From the NCBI GenBank assembly GCA_041659285.1, contig JBAZYO010000018.1, positions 1 through 64,000 of the forward strand: a DNA stretch of 64,000 bases, given 5' to 3'. The DNA is from Vicinamibacterales bacterium. Lineage in GTDB: Bacteria; Acidobacteriota; Vicinamibacteria; Vicinamibacterales; UBA2999. Below the pieces are notes generated by a model that saw nothing but the letters and a program-made list of their open reading frames with translations, had not been told where the DNA came from and did no database searches. Both the position numbers and the translations under genes were made by a program. The number at the start of each line of letters is the position of its first letter. The first letter of the stretch is position 1. Shown here piece after piece: positions 7,632 to 15,070 of this stretch.

Positions 7632-8105
7632 ATGATCAGGATCAGGATTGCGGTAGTCGTTTTTCTTAGTGCCGTGTTCTTCACCCACGAAGCGGCAGCT
7701 CAGCCGGCCCAGGCGAAGGGCGTCTGGGCACGGTTCGGCGCCCCGTGTGAGAGCGCTCCCAACGAGATTGCGGTCTACGGCAGGGAGGGGGCCGCCGGGA
7801 ACGTCGTCCATGTTGTAGGCCTAGCTGTTCGCACGAACTGCACGCAGCCGTTCCAGATTATTTTTGAGCTGGTGAGGCCAATCGGCTCGTCAATCGGCGG
7901 GAATCAGCCGGCGCCTGAGAGATCTTTCTTCGGGATTCTCGTGCAGCCAGGAGCTCTGGACGTGTTTTTCGACAGAAATGATCTTGCCGATGTCGGACTT
8001 GCAGGTTTCGCTGTTAGCGTAGGCATCACCACCGACACAGGCACCTTGTACCCGTACTCGGCAGTACTTGACCCACTGACTGGCAAGTTGACTCCCATAT
8101 CTTAG
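7632..8105 (+). CDS. Secreted protein of unknown function (cassette gene)
   Basis: A 157-residue product with a clear signal peptide (RIAVVVFLSAVFFTHEAAAQ, cleavage after AAA). The mature part is beta-rich with two cysteines (CESAP and NCTQ), which could form a disulfide in the periplasm. No family is recognised. AAGGAG at 7621-7626 is a good ribosome site for the ATG at 7632; an earlier in-frame start at 7524 would lie in attC 10 and is not preferred. attC 11 begins 47 bp after the stop. Confidence 0.65.
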   Translation: MIRIRIAVVVFLSAVFFTHEAAAQPAQAKGVWARFGAPCESAPNEIAVYGREGAAGNVVHVVGLAVRTNCTQPFQIIFELVRPIGSSIGGNQPAPERSFFGILVQPGALDVFFDRNDLADVGLAGFAVSVGITTDTGTLYPYSAVLDPLTGKLTPIS

Positions 8106-8152
8106 GAATGGTGATGATTGTATGACTCACGATCACTCGAAACCAGTAGGCC

Positions 8153-8248
8153 GTCTAACAAGCCGCTGCAGCCGACGAGCGGCAGATGCATTAGACTCCT
8201 TCGCGAAATCGTGACCGCCGCTCGCGGCTGAGCGGCAAGTCGTTAGGC
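8153..8248 (+). repeat. attC site 11, type A
   Basis: Left box GTCTAAC 8153-8159, right box GTTAGGC 8242-8248. Arms GCCGCTgCAGCCG and CGGCTGAGCGGC; ATTAGACTCCTTCG centre. Confidence 0.95.
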
Positions 8249-8265
8249 CCACCCGATGTGACTCA

Positions 8266-8943
8266 ATGCCGAAGAAGAGGACAGGCGAGTGCGCTTACTG
8301 CGGAACAGTCGGCCAGTTGACGGTCGACCACATTCCACCAGACTGCCTGTTCAGTCAGCGGCCCGTCGACATTGTTGAGGTTCCAAGCTGTTGGCGATGC
8401 AACAACGATGCCTCGCGTGATGACGAGTATTTCAAGACGATGATGGTTCTTAAAGACAAGGCTGGTAGCCATCCTGAGGCGGCGGCCATCAGGGACTCAG
8501 TCTTTCGCGGACTGAATAACCCTCGCAAGATCGGCTTCGCCCGGGCGGTAGTTCGTAGTATTCGCAAGGTGCCCGTTCGGACGGCCACTGGACTTCACGC
8601 CGGTACTGCCGCAGCATTCGACGTTGATCTCGCTAGGCTCGATAGGGTCGTCGAGCGCGTCACCAAGGGGCTATTCTGGCGTCATCGTGGTTATCGTCTT
8701 CCCGCGAATTTCGTAGTGAGGTCGTATTCAGAAGAGGGTCTACGCGGGGTCGATTCGGAGACAATGGACTCGATTCGAACCGTCGTTGAGCCCGTGCTTC
8801 GGCAGCCAATTAACTCTGTTGGCGACGGCGTCTTGAATTACTGGTTCGCGTACGCGACCGACGAACCGGACGCGTCCGCATGGGTCTTTGAGTTCTATAA
8901 AGACGTCCGATTTGCGGCACTCACCGTTCGCGTGGGGGCCTAA
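8266..8943 (+). CDS. HNH-endonuclease-like protein (cassette gene)
   Basis: The N-terminus has C9-x2-C12, then V-D21-H22-I-P-P, then C42-x2-C45-N46. This is the layout of a zinc-stabilised HNH (beta-beta-alpha-Me) nuclease, where the His of DH is the general base and the last N/H helps bind metal. The remaining ~170 residues are not recognised and may select the target. HNH proteins of this kind occur in restriction, phage defence and mobile elements; here a defence role is inferred from the array context. Length 225 residues. The start is 17 bp after attC 11 with no clear ribosome site; the TAA stop is inside attC 12. Confidence 0.72.
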   Translation: MPKKRTGECAYCGTVGQLTVDHIPPDCLFSQRPVDIVEVPSCWRCNNDASRDDEYFKTMMVLKDKAGSHPEAAAIRDSVFRGLNNPRKIGFARAVVRSIRKVPVRTATGLHAGTAAAFDVDLARLDRVVERVTKGLFWRHRGYRLPANFVVRSYSEEGLRGVDSETMDSIRTVVEPVLRQPINSVGDGVLNYWFAYATDEPDASAWVFEFYKDVRFAALTVRVGA

Positions 8944-9009
8944 CACGGCTTGCAGCCGACTGCGGCCGGTGAGATGCTGGACCGCCGCGGCTGAAGCCGG
9001 GCGTTAGGC
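8938..9009 (+). repeat. attC site 12, type B
   Basis: Left box GCCTAAC 8938-8944, right box GTTAGGC 9003-9009. Arms CGGCTTgCAGCCG and CGGCTGAAGCCG. Confidence 0.94.
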
Positions 9010-9052
9010 ACTCGAAACGTGGCACCCCAATGACGAACGAAACGAGGCACGC

Positions 9053-10096
9053 ATGGCGGTCTGGCTGAATCGCGCGGGCTCGCACGGCGAGTACGAACTG
9101 AAGTTCATTCAGGAGAACCGGATCTATGTGACCTGGGACAACCTGAATGTGGACCTCACTACACTTACCGAGCGCGCCGAGTTGACGGACGCGATGACGC
9201 AGCGATACCCCAACGCGAAGGTCAAGACCATCGCGAACTGGGTCAGCCAAGTGTGGCCGTTCGCGCAAGAGATCAAGAAAGGCGACTTGGTGGTATTGCC
9301 ACTGAAGGGTCAGCGCGCCATCCAGATCGGTGAAGTAGTCGGCGACTACCACTTCGAGTCCGACGGGCCGACCCCGTTCTTCCACTGGCGACCGGTGAAG
9401 TGGATTGGCGAGGCAATCCCACGCGCGCATTTTGGAAAGGATCTACTCAACACCTTCGGCGCCTTCATGACCATATGTCGCGTGCAGCGCAACAACGCTG
9501 AGGCCCGCATCGGGGCCATGCGGGCCAACGGCTGGAAGCCGGAGACGATCGCGTCCGTCACGAAGAGCGCGACACCTGCCGTCGATGAAGCTGCAGAGCC
9601 GAGCGAAGACACTGACCTTGAAGAAGCCGCCCGCGACCAGATCGCCCAGCTGATCGCCGCTCGCTTCAAGGGTCACGGATTAACCAGATTAGTCGAGGCC
9701 ATCCTGAAGGCCCAGGGCTACACCACCTACCGCAGCCCAGAAGGCGCAGATGGCGGTGCCGACATCCTCGCCGGTGCCGGGCCCCTGGGCTTCGGCGTGC
9801 CGCGTCTCTGTGTCGAGGTGAAATCGGAAAACACGCCCATTGACCGCCCGACCGTGGACAAGCTGCTCGGTGCTGTCTCCAAGTTCGGCGCGCAAGAGGG
9901 CCTCTTCGTGTCTTGGAGCGGATTCAAGACCAACGTCCAGAAGGAACTTGCGGCAAGCTTCTTCCGCGTGCGGTTGTGGACGCAGAAGGAACTGCTGGAA
10001 GCCCTGTTCGCCCACTACGACCACCTTGACGACGATCTGAAAGCCGAGTTACCACTCAAGCGTATCTGGACCGTGGCGGCGCAGGACGAAGAGTGA
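9053..10096 (+). CDS. Mrr-like restriction endonuclease with N-terminal PUA/EVE-like region (cassette gene)
   Basis: The C-terminal half (about residues 195-320) is an Mrr-type PD-(D/E)xK domain: a helix ending QGYTTY, then GADGGADILA with D237, then CVEVKSE with E255 and K257, then a conserved Q-x-GLFVSWSGF segment. Such enzymes cleave foreign, often modified, DNA (type IV-like restriction). The N-terminal part (about 75-120) contains KGDLVVLPLKGQRAIQIGEV and HWRPVKWI, resembling PUA/EVE-like modified-base readers fused to restriction domains; this is inference. A charged linker (about 175-192) joins them. The gene has its own cassette, next to an Nmad3-like gene. Length 347. Confidence 0.82.
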   Translation: MAVWLNRAGSHGEYELKFIQENRIYVTWDNLNVDLTTLTERAELTDAMTQRYPNAKVKTIANWVSQVWPFAQEIKKGDLVVLPLKGQRAIQIGEVVGDYHFESDGPTPFFHWRPVKWIGEAIPRAHFGKDLLNTFGAFMTICRVQRNNAEARIGAMRANGWKPETIASVTKSATPAVDEAAEPSEDTDLEEAARDQIAQLIAARFKGHGLTRLVEAILKAQGYTTYRSPEGADGGADILAGAGPLGFGVPRLCVEVKSENTPIDRPTVDKLLGAVSKFGAQEGLFVSWSGFKTNVQKELAASFFRVRLWTQKELLEALFAHYDHLDDDLKAELPLKRIWTVAAQDEE

Positions 10097-10130
10097 CGTC
10101 ATCATCAACGCAGCGCACGGCGAGGTCGGT

Positions 10131-10202
10131 GCCTAACACGCGTTGCACCAGACGGCCGCCGGTGCGATCATGAGCGGCCGCTGGTGAACGCTGACGTTAT
10201 GC
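10131..10202 (+). repeat. attC site 13, type D
   Basis: Left box GCCTAAC 10131-10137, right box GTTATGC 10196-10202, which departs from GTTRRRY at the fifth base. Arms GCGTTgCACCAG and CTGGTGAACGC. Confidence 0.9.
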
Positions 10203-10215
10203 AGCAAGGAGAATC

Positions 10216-11037
10216 GTGAGACTTATCCTCAGTCGAAAGGGCTTCGATTCATCGGCTGCTTCCGGTGGGTGCGCGAGTCCGATTCTTCCGGACGGTCAGC
10301 TGATCTCGCTTCCGATACCCCATCCCGAAGCTCGGGTGGCATACAGCGGCCTCCGGCCCCGCGGAATTGACGTCGCCCACCTTGTCGCGGACCTCACCCG
10401 AGGACGCGTCCGTCAAGACGCGCCTGTACATCTCGATCCTGATCTAGAAGACACCTCGCGCGAACGACAACCCGGTTGGTCGCCAGCGTTTGGTCAGGAC
10501 AGCATCGCTCAGCGCCACCTCCATAAGACGGGAGTTGGCGCTGATGATCTCTTCCTCTTCTTTGGCTGGTTCCGCGAGGTCGAGCTCGTCTGCGGCAACT
10601 ACCGCTTCTGTGCCAACGCACCGCACTTGCATATCCTTTTCGGTTGGCTTCGCGTTGGCCAAGTACTGCGACTCGGCCCCGATCCAATTCCCGGCTGGCT
10701 TCGCGACCATCCTCATGCCGTTCGTGACTGCTGGCCCCACAACACCGTTTACGTTGCGAGTGGCTCACAGGACGGCGGCGGCGTTTTCAGCAAGTTCGAC
10801 ACAAGGTTGGTACTAACCGAACCAGGGAAGTCCCGTTCAGTGTGGCGCCTGCCGTCGGATTTCATGCCTCGCTCCCGGCCCGCGCTGACCTACCATCGAT
10901 CTCCCTCCCGCTGGACCGAGACCGAAGGCGCATGCAGGCTTCAAACCGTCGCCAAGGGTCAAGAATTCGTGCTCGATCTCAACGAATACCCCGGCGTACG
11001 TCGTTGGGCCAATGCCACAGTGTTGCTTGCTGCATAA
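10216..11037 (+). CDS. Nmad3-like nucleotide-modification-associated protein (cassette gene)
   Basis: The sequence opens MRLILSRKGFDSSAASGGCA and SPILPDGQLISLPIP, then has DPDL, FGQDS, and DLFLFFGWFR, followed by HILFGWLRVG. From memory these match the Nmad3 domain, described as associated with hypermodified-base gene clusters in phages and bacteria; its chemistry is not established. It is a soluble 273-residue protein. The start is GTG 10216 with AAGGAG at 10206-10211. Its stop codon is inside attC 14. The neighbouring cassette encodes an Mrr-like nuclease, so the two could relate to modified DNA, although cassette order can be accidental. Confidence 0.72.
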   Translation: MRLILSRKGFDSSAASGGCASPILPDGQLISLPIPHPEARVAYSGLRPRGIDVAHLVADLTRGRVRQDAPVHLDPDLEDTSRERQPGWSPAFGQDSIAQRHLHKTGVGADDLFLFFGWFREVELVCGNYRFCANAPHLHILFGWLRVGQVLRLGPDPIPGWLRDHPHAVRDCWPHNTVYVASGSQDGGGVFSKFDTRLVLTEPGKSRSVWRLPSDFMPRSRPALTYHRSPSRWTETEGACRLQTVAKGQEFVLDLNEYPGVRRWANATVLLAA

Positions 11038-11115
11038 CAATCAAATGGAGCCGACGCGCCCGCGGTCTCATACGATCATGTTGGTGCGGCGCGCGGCTCA
11101 TTTGGAACGTTAGGC
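11032..11115 (+). repeat. attC site 14, type C
   Basis: Left box GCATAAC 11032-11038, right box GTTAGGC 11109-11115. Arms TCAAATGgAGCCG and CGGCTCATTTGG. Confidence 0.9.
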
Positions 11116-11202
11116 CGTCAATCAAACTGGAAATCGGAATTAAACGAGTAGCTGTTCTAACTGCGGGTGCCGGGGGGGCAAATTCGACTCACAAAGGCGG
11201 AA

Positions 11203-12066
11203 ATGAAGCGTACTGGCCTCATCGTGACCGCATTGCTTATTCTGTGCGCCTCCCCGCGCCTGCCGGCCCAGTCGGGCGCCGAGCCACGCGAGGATCGTTC
11301 ACGCCACCGCGAGGGCTTTGTGACTTCGGAGAGGGTACGACTGCACTACCTCGACTGGGGTGGGGTTGGGCCAAACCTCGTGTTCTTGACGGGATTCGGG
11401 AGCACAGCTCATGACTTCGACAAACTCGCCGACCATTTCGCATCACGCTTCCGCGTGGTTGCGATCACGCGTCGCGGCCGTTCACCATCAGACGAACCAG
11501 CCGGTGGCTACGACCTGGCACACCTCACTGCAGATGTGAAAGCTGTCATGGATGGGCTCTCGGTCGACCGGGTTCACCTCGTGGGCCACTCGATGGCGGG
11601 CACCGAGATGATGCAGTTCGCACGGTTGTATCCAGAGCGTGTGTTGTCGATGGTGTTCATCGATGCTGCCGTGGACCCCGCAGCGGCCTGGCGCGTCATG
11701 ATGAAGGATCCTCAGGGGCCACCGACGTCTCCTGCCGGATCCGTGTCGGAGCAGCTTGATCGGTGGTGGAACACTCACCCGTCAGACTTCTCGGCAGTTC
11801 GGGTGCCAGCGCTCGCGCTGTTCGCTGTCCAGAATCGCCATCCCTACCCGCCACCCGGGGCGTCGACTGCGATGCGTGCTCGGCTTGACGAATATTGGCG
11901 GACCGAATGGAATGCCCTAGTCGAGCGCACGGCCGCGAAGTTTCAGCGAGAAGTGCCCGGCGGCAGAGTCGTCATGATGAACGGTCCGCACTATCTGTAC
12001 CGTGAGAACGAAGCCGACGTCATCCGAGAGATCGACGAGTTTTACCGCTCCGTGCTTCCTAAATAA
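11203..12066 (+). CDS. Secreted alpha/beta hydrolase (cassette gene)
   Basis: From ATG 11203 the protein starts with a signal peptide (MKRTGLIVTALLILCASPRL, cleavage near LPAQ). The mature part is a classic alpha/beta hydrolase fold: LVFLTGFGST after the first strands, the nucleophile elbow GHSMAG with its Ser, and MNGPHYLYREN with the likely catalytic His near the C-terminus. The family covers esterases, lipases and epoxide or lactone hydrolases; the substrate cannot be assigned. An in-frame start 36 bp upstream would add residues before the signal peptide and is less likely. No attC separates it from the following toxin-antitoxin genes, so they form one cassette. Length 287. Confidence 0.78.
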   Translation: MKRTGLIVTALLILCASPRLPAQSGAEPREDRSRHREGFVTSERVRLHYLDWGGVGPNLVFLTGFGSTAHDFDKLADHFASRFRVVAITRRGRSPSDEPAGGYDLAHLTADVKAVMDGLSVDRVHLVGHSMAGTEMMQFARLYPERVLSMVFIDAAVDPAAAWRVMMKDPQGPPTSPAGSVSEQLDRWWNTHPSDFSAVRVPALALFAVQNRHPYPPPGASTAMRARLDEYWRTEWNALVERTAAKFQREVPGGRVVMMNGPHYLYRENEADVIREIDEFYRSVLPK

Positions 12067-12103
12067 GGGGAAGGCGGGCAGTAGTGGTGGCTCCGCCCCA
12101 ATG

Positions 12104-12131
12104 TTGCCTACATACGCCATTGGCGTATAAT
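12104..12131 (+). promoter_or_regulatory. Promoter with overlapping operator for the HigBA-like module
   Basis: TTGCCT at 12104-12109 and TATAAT at 12126-12131 make a sigma70-type promoter with a 16-bp spacer. A perfect palindrome with 8-bp arms around a central T (ATACGCCA / TGGCGTAT) covers 12112-12128 and overlaps the -10 box. It is a likely binding site for the HTH antitoxin encoded downstream, giving autorepression. The -10 box ends 5 bases before the toxin ATG. Confidence 0.75.
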
Positions 12132-12136
12132 CGCTC

Positions 12137-12454
12137 ATGCGGTTTGTTGAGACGCCGATCTTTACCAAGGTCATCACGGCGCTTCTCGACGACGAGTCGT
12201 ATCGAGGCCTGCAGTCGGCGCTCATGCGCCGGCCCGAGCAGGGGCCAACCATCGGCGGCACCCACGGTGCGCGAAAGGTGCGATGGGCACGGGCGGGTGC
12301 CGGGAAGCGCGGCGGCATTCGAGTGATCTACTACTGGGCGGTCCGTGAGGCGGCGTTCTACATGCTTTACGCCTACGCCAAGAACGAGCAGGGCGACCTG
12401 ACACCCAACCAGGCGCGCGTTCTGGCGGCGCTAATTCGGGAGGAGTTTAAGTGA
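12137..12454 (+). CDS. HigB/RelE-like toxin (cassette gene)
   Basis: The 105-residue protein begins MRFVETPIFTKVITALLDD and contains VRWARAGAGKRGGIRVIYYW and FYMLYAYAKNEQGDLTPNQA. These are typical of HigB/RelE-like mRNA interferases that act at the ribosome. Toxin-first order with an HTH antitoxin directly behind is the HigBA arrangement. The ATG lies 5 bases after the -10 box, so the transcript is probably leaderless. The TGA stop overlaps the antitoxin GTG (GTGA at 12451-12454). Confidence 0.85.
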   Translation: MRFVETPIFTKVITALLDDESYRGLQSALMRRPEQGPTIGGTHGARKVRWARAGAGKRGGIRVIYYWAVREAAFYMLYAYAKNEQGDLTPNQARVLAALIREEFK

Positions 12455-12756
12455 AAGCCGAAGCGTTTCAAGAGTTGGTCGCCAGCGTTCGACAGGCCGG
12501 TCGCATTCGTCGGGGCACCCTGCGCGCGTCTCGGGTGACGACGTTCAAGCCGGCCGACATCAAGGCGGTCCGAAAGAAGCTGCGCGCCTCGCAGAGCGAA
12601 TTCGCGCTCATGATCGGTGTCAATGTGTCGACGTTGCGCAACTGGGAGCAAGGTCGCCGTGTTCCAGACGGGCCGGCGCTGGCGCTTCTCCGGGTCGCGG
12701 CAAAGAACCCGATCGCGGTCGCCGAAGCGCTCCATGGTTGGCGCGGTGCGGCCTAA
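12451..12756 (+). CDS. HigA-like HTH antitoxin (cassette gene)
   Basis: The 101-residue protein has an XRE-type helix-turn-helix at about residues 38-75: RKKLRASQSEFALMIGVNVS followed by TLRNWEQGRRVPDGPALALL. It should neutralise the preceding toxin and repress the operon by binding the palindrome at 12112-12128. Translation starts at GTG 12451, with GGGAGGAG at 12438-12445 as ribosome site and a 4-base overlap with the toxin stop. Its own TAA stop lies in the left box of attC 15. Confidence 0.86.
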   Translation: MKAEAFQELVASVRQAGRIRRGTLRASRVTTFKPADIKAVRKKLRASQSEFALMIGVNVSTLRNWEQGRRVPDGPALALLRVAAKNPIAVAEALHGWRGAA

Positions 12757-12846
12757 CAGCCGCTACAGCCGACGAGCGGCGGAGTGGTTTAGACTCCTTC
12801 GAGTGACCGCCGCCGCCGCTCGCGGCTGAGCGGCAAGCCGTTGGGC
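12751..12846 (+). repeat. attC site 15, type A
   Basis: Left box GCCTAAC 12751-12757, right box GTTGGGC 12840-12846. Arms GCCGCTaCAGCCG and CGGCTGAGCGGC; here the extra base is A instead of G. TTTAGACTCCTTCG centre. Confidence 0.94.
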
Positions 12847-12917
12847 GGACGGAGTGAACAAGGTTGGTGAACCGCCAAGACCGAGCGTGCTTATGACTGT
12901 CTCGGGCGGGGGAAGAT

Positions 12918-13472
12918 ATGTGGAGACCACTAACGTTAACTGTCAGCGCCGGCACGGCAGTATTCGTACTCTCGGGTCTTTGGCTTGGAGCCTCCGGCCA
13001 GCCACCGATCTCACGGGTGCTAACAGGTCCTCAAGCGGTGGTTCACAACACCTGCCGCGTCACGATCCCGAATGGTTCGACGCCGCCTGGCGAGAGGCCG
13101 TCACCAACTCATCACGGTAACGGCGAGCTCTGGACTGCGCTGGGTTGGCCGGACGGAGCAGTGGTGTTTCGACCAGGCGGGTCAGGGTTCGTCCTGAGGG
13201 ACGGTTCGCTGCAGATGAAGTTCCCGTGGTGGCGGGCCGTTGAGGTGCCATTGGCGATCGAAGGCCAGAGGCTGGACGCAAGTGCGCCACCGCTTCGAGC
13301 GCACATTCCACGCGGTTATGGTCCGTCCGGGTTCCAGGCCACCGGTCTGATTTTTCCAACTCCGGGGTGTTGGCAGGTTACCGGACGAGCCGGCGACGCG
13401 ACCCTCACGTTCATTGTGAACGTCGTGAAAATTGGCGACGGACCCGTGCAAAACGGACTACCGAAATTCTAG
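12918..13472 (+). CDS. Exported protein of unknown function (cassette gene)
   Basis: The 184-residue product has an N-terminal hydrophobic segment (LTVSAGTAVFVLSGLWLGAS) that can serve as signal peptide or anchor. The rest is beta-rich with RAHIPRGYGPSGFQATGLIF, TPGCWQVTGRAG and ATLTFIVNVV, which looks like a small Ig-like or carbohydrate-binding-like fold; no named family is recognised. GGGGGAAG ahead of ATG 12918 is a suitable ribosome site. attC 16 follows after 5 bp. Confidence 0.62.
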   Translation: MWRPLTLTVSAGTAVFVLSGLWLGASGQPPISRVLTGPQAVVHNTCRVTIPNGSTPPGERPSPTHHGNGELWTALGWPDGAVVFRPGGSGFVLRDGSLQMKFPWWRAVEVPLAIEGQRLDASAPPLRAHIPRGYGPSGFQATGLIFPTPGCWQVTGRAGDATLTFIVNVVKIGDGPVQNGLPKF

Positions 13473-13477
13473 TCGTC

Positions 13478-13550
13478 GCCCAACAGGGCGTTGCACCCGT
13501 CGGTCGCCGGTGCGAACGTGAGCGCCCGCGGATGAGCGCCAACGTTAGCC
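13478..13550 (+). repeat. attC site 16, type D
   Basis: Left box GCCCAAC 13478-13484, right box GTTAGCC 13544-13550. Arms GGGCGTTgCACCCG and CGGATGAGCGCC pair imperfectly. Confidence 0.9.
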
Positions 13551-13558
13551 CCCGAAGC

Positions 13559-14146
13559 ATGGACGAGTACCTTCGCGAGAGCAGATACATTGACTTTAAT
13601 GATCCAGCGGTCAACAAGACGGCGCTGGGTTTAGCGGAAGGCTGTTCGTCGGAGACTGCTTTGGTACGACGTTGCTTTGAGTTTGTACGTGATGAAATTC
13701 AGCACAGCTGGGACTTCAAACGTAACCCTGTGACCTGTCGAGCATCTGATGTGCTTGCTCATAGGACTGGCTATTGCTACGCGAAGAGCCACCTTCTTGC
13801 CGCGCTGCTGCGCGCCAACGGCGTTCCGACCGGCCTTTGCTATCAACGCCTCTCGGTAGGGGAGTCTGGAGGCCCTTACTGCCTGCATGGTCTCAATGCA
13901 GTTTTCCTGCAAGACTTCGGTTGGTATCGCATTGATGCGCGCGGCAACAAGCCCGGAGTTCACGCAGAATTCTCTCCGCCAGTTGAACGGCTGTCTTTCA
14001 AAATCAAGGATCCCCAAGAACGCGACTTACCCGAAGTGTGGGCAGAGCCTCTTCCTGTAGTCATCGCAGTGCTGGAAGCATACGATGATGTTGAATTGGT
14101 TGCTAGCAACCTCCCCGATGTCGCACTTGAGCAACCGGAAAGATAG
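13559..14146 (+). CDS. Transglutaminase-like cysteine protease-fold protein (cassette gene)
   Basis: The 195-residue protein carries the transglutaminase-like triad: Cys73 in HRTGYCYAKSHLLAALLRA, His110 in YCLHGLNAVFL and Asp126 in GWYRIDARGN. Bacterial members act as peptidases, amidases or crosslinking enzymes. There is no signal peptide, so it is probably cytosolic. The ATG at 13559 is 8 bp after attC 16; the frame is open further upstream through the attC, but that part has no sensible start. No partner is evident in the array. Confidence 0.82.
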   Translation: MDEYLRESRYIDFNDPAVNKTALGLAEGCSSETALVRRCFEFVRDEIQHSWDFKRNPVTCRASDVLAHRTGYCYAKSHLLAALLRANGVPTGLCYQRLSVGESGGPYCLHGLNAVFLQDFGWYRIDARGNKPGVHAEFSPPVERLSFKIKDPQERDLPEVWAEPLPVVIAVLEAYDDVELVASNLPDVALEQPER

Positions 14147-14151
14147 GTGCT

Positions 14152-14228
14152 GGCTAACACCAAAATGGAGCCCGACTGTCCGGTGCCATCATCTCGATGT
14201 GCCGCGCGGCTCATTTGGCGCGTTGGGC
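14152..14228 (+). repeat. attC site 17, type C
   Basis: Left box GGCTAAC 14152-14158, right box GTTGGGC 14222-14228. Arms CCAAAATGgAGCC and GGCTCATTTGG. Confidence 0.9.
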
Positions 14229-14296
14229 GGGCCGGGCAGACCGCCGTCTGACGAGGGAGCGGATCGCGCACACCACAGAAACGGATAGCACATTGC

Positions 14297-15034
14297 ATGT
14301 CGGGAATTGAAGACAAGGTCGTCGTAATCACGGGCGCAAGCAGCGGAATTGGCGAGGCGACTGCGCTCTTGCTCGCCGAGCGCGGTGCGAAGGTCGTACT
14401 TGGCGCGCGACGCCCGGAACTCCTTAAGGCACTTGCTGACCGTATCGCGAGAACGGGTGGCGAGGCAGCCTACGCGCGCACAGACGTCAAACGGCGCAAC
14501 GACGTGTCCGACCTCGTCAAGTTGGCATGCGAACGGTACGGCAAGATTGACGTGCTCGTCAACAATGCGGGCATTGCACCGATCTCTCCGCTCGACGACC
14601 TGCGCGTCGCGGAGTGGGAGGAGATGATCGATATCAACATCAAAGGCGTTTTGTACGGCATCGCGGCAGCGCTGCCGGTATTCCGCAAGCAAGGTTTCGG
14701 GCATTTCGTCAACACCGCTTCTACAGCAGGACACAAGACCGTGCCGAACCAATCGGTCTACTCCGGCACGAAGTTCGCCGTGCGCGCCATCTCTGAGGGC
14801 TTGCGCCAGGAGGCCGGTGATCGGCTGCGCGTAACGATCATTTCGCCCGGCTTCGTGCGGACAGACCTTGTGGACACTGTGGCGAATCCGGAGCTGAGGG
14901 CCCAGCTCACCGAGTCCAGGGACAAGTTTGCGATTCCGCCGGAGGCGATCGCCCGCGCCATTGTGTTCGCGATCGAGCAGCCGGCCGATGTTGACGTGGG
15001 CGAGATAATTGTCCGTCCCACTGCGCAGGGTTAA
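14297..15034 (+). CDS. SDR-family oxidoreductase (last cassette gene)
   Basis: A classical short-chain dehydrogenase/reductase of 245 residues. It has the nucleotide-binding TGASSGIG near residue 13, GARRP after beta-2 (an Arg there favours NADPH), LVNNAGI, the catalytic Ser in VNTASTAGHK and Tyr/Lys in VYSGTKFAV, and SPGFVRTDL. It reduces or oxidises a carbonyl/alcohol; the substrate is not predictable. Being next to the collapsed attC at 15071-15112, it has probably lost normal excision as a single cassette. Confidence 0.88.
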   Translation: MSGIEDKVVVITGASSGIGEATALLLAERGAKVVLGARRPELLKALADRIARTGGEAAYARTDVKRRNDVSDLVKLACERYGKIDVLVNNAGIAPISPLDDLRVAEWEEMIDINIKGVLYGIAAALPVFRKQGFGHFVNTASTAGHKTVPNQSVYSGTKFAVRAISEGLRQEAGDRLRVTIISPGFVRTDLVDTVANPELRAQLTESRDKFAIPPEAIARAIVFAIEQPADVDVGEIIVRPTAQG

Positions 15035-15070
15035 CTCCGCCTCACCAACAAAGCCTCGCGTGCGCGGACC

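Noticed and set aside
10131..11115. Mrr-like and Nmad3-like genes as one operon
   Set aside because: A full attC (10131-10202) separates them, so they are independent cassettes; joint function remains only a hypothesis.
770..12846. CRISPR-like regularly spaced repeats
   Set aside because: The repeats are 65-155 bp attC sites with genes between them, and they differ in sequence while keeping arm pairing; this is an integron, not a CRISPR array.
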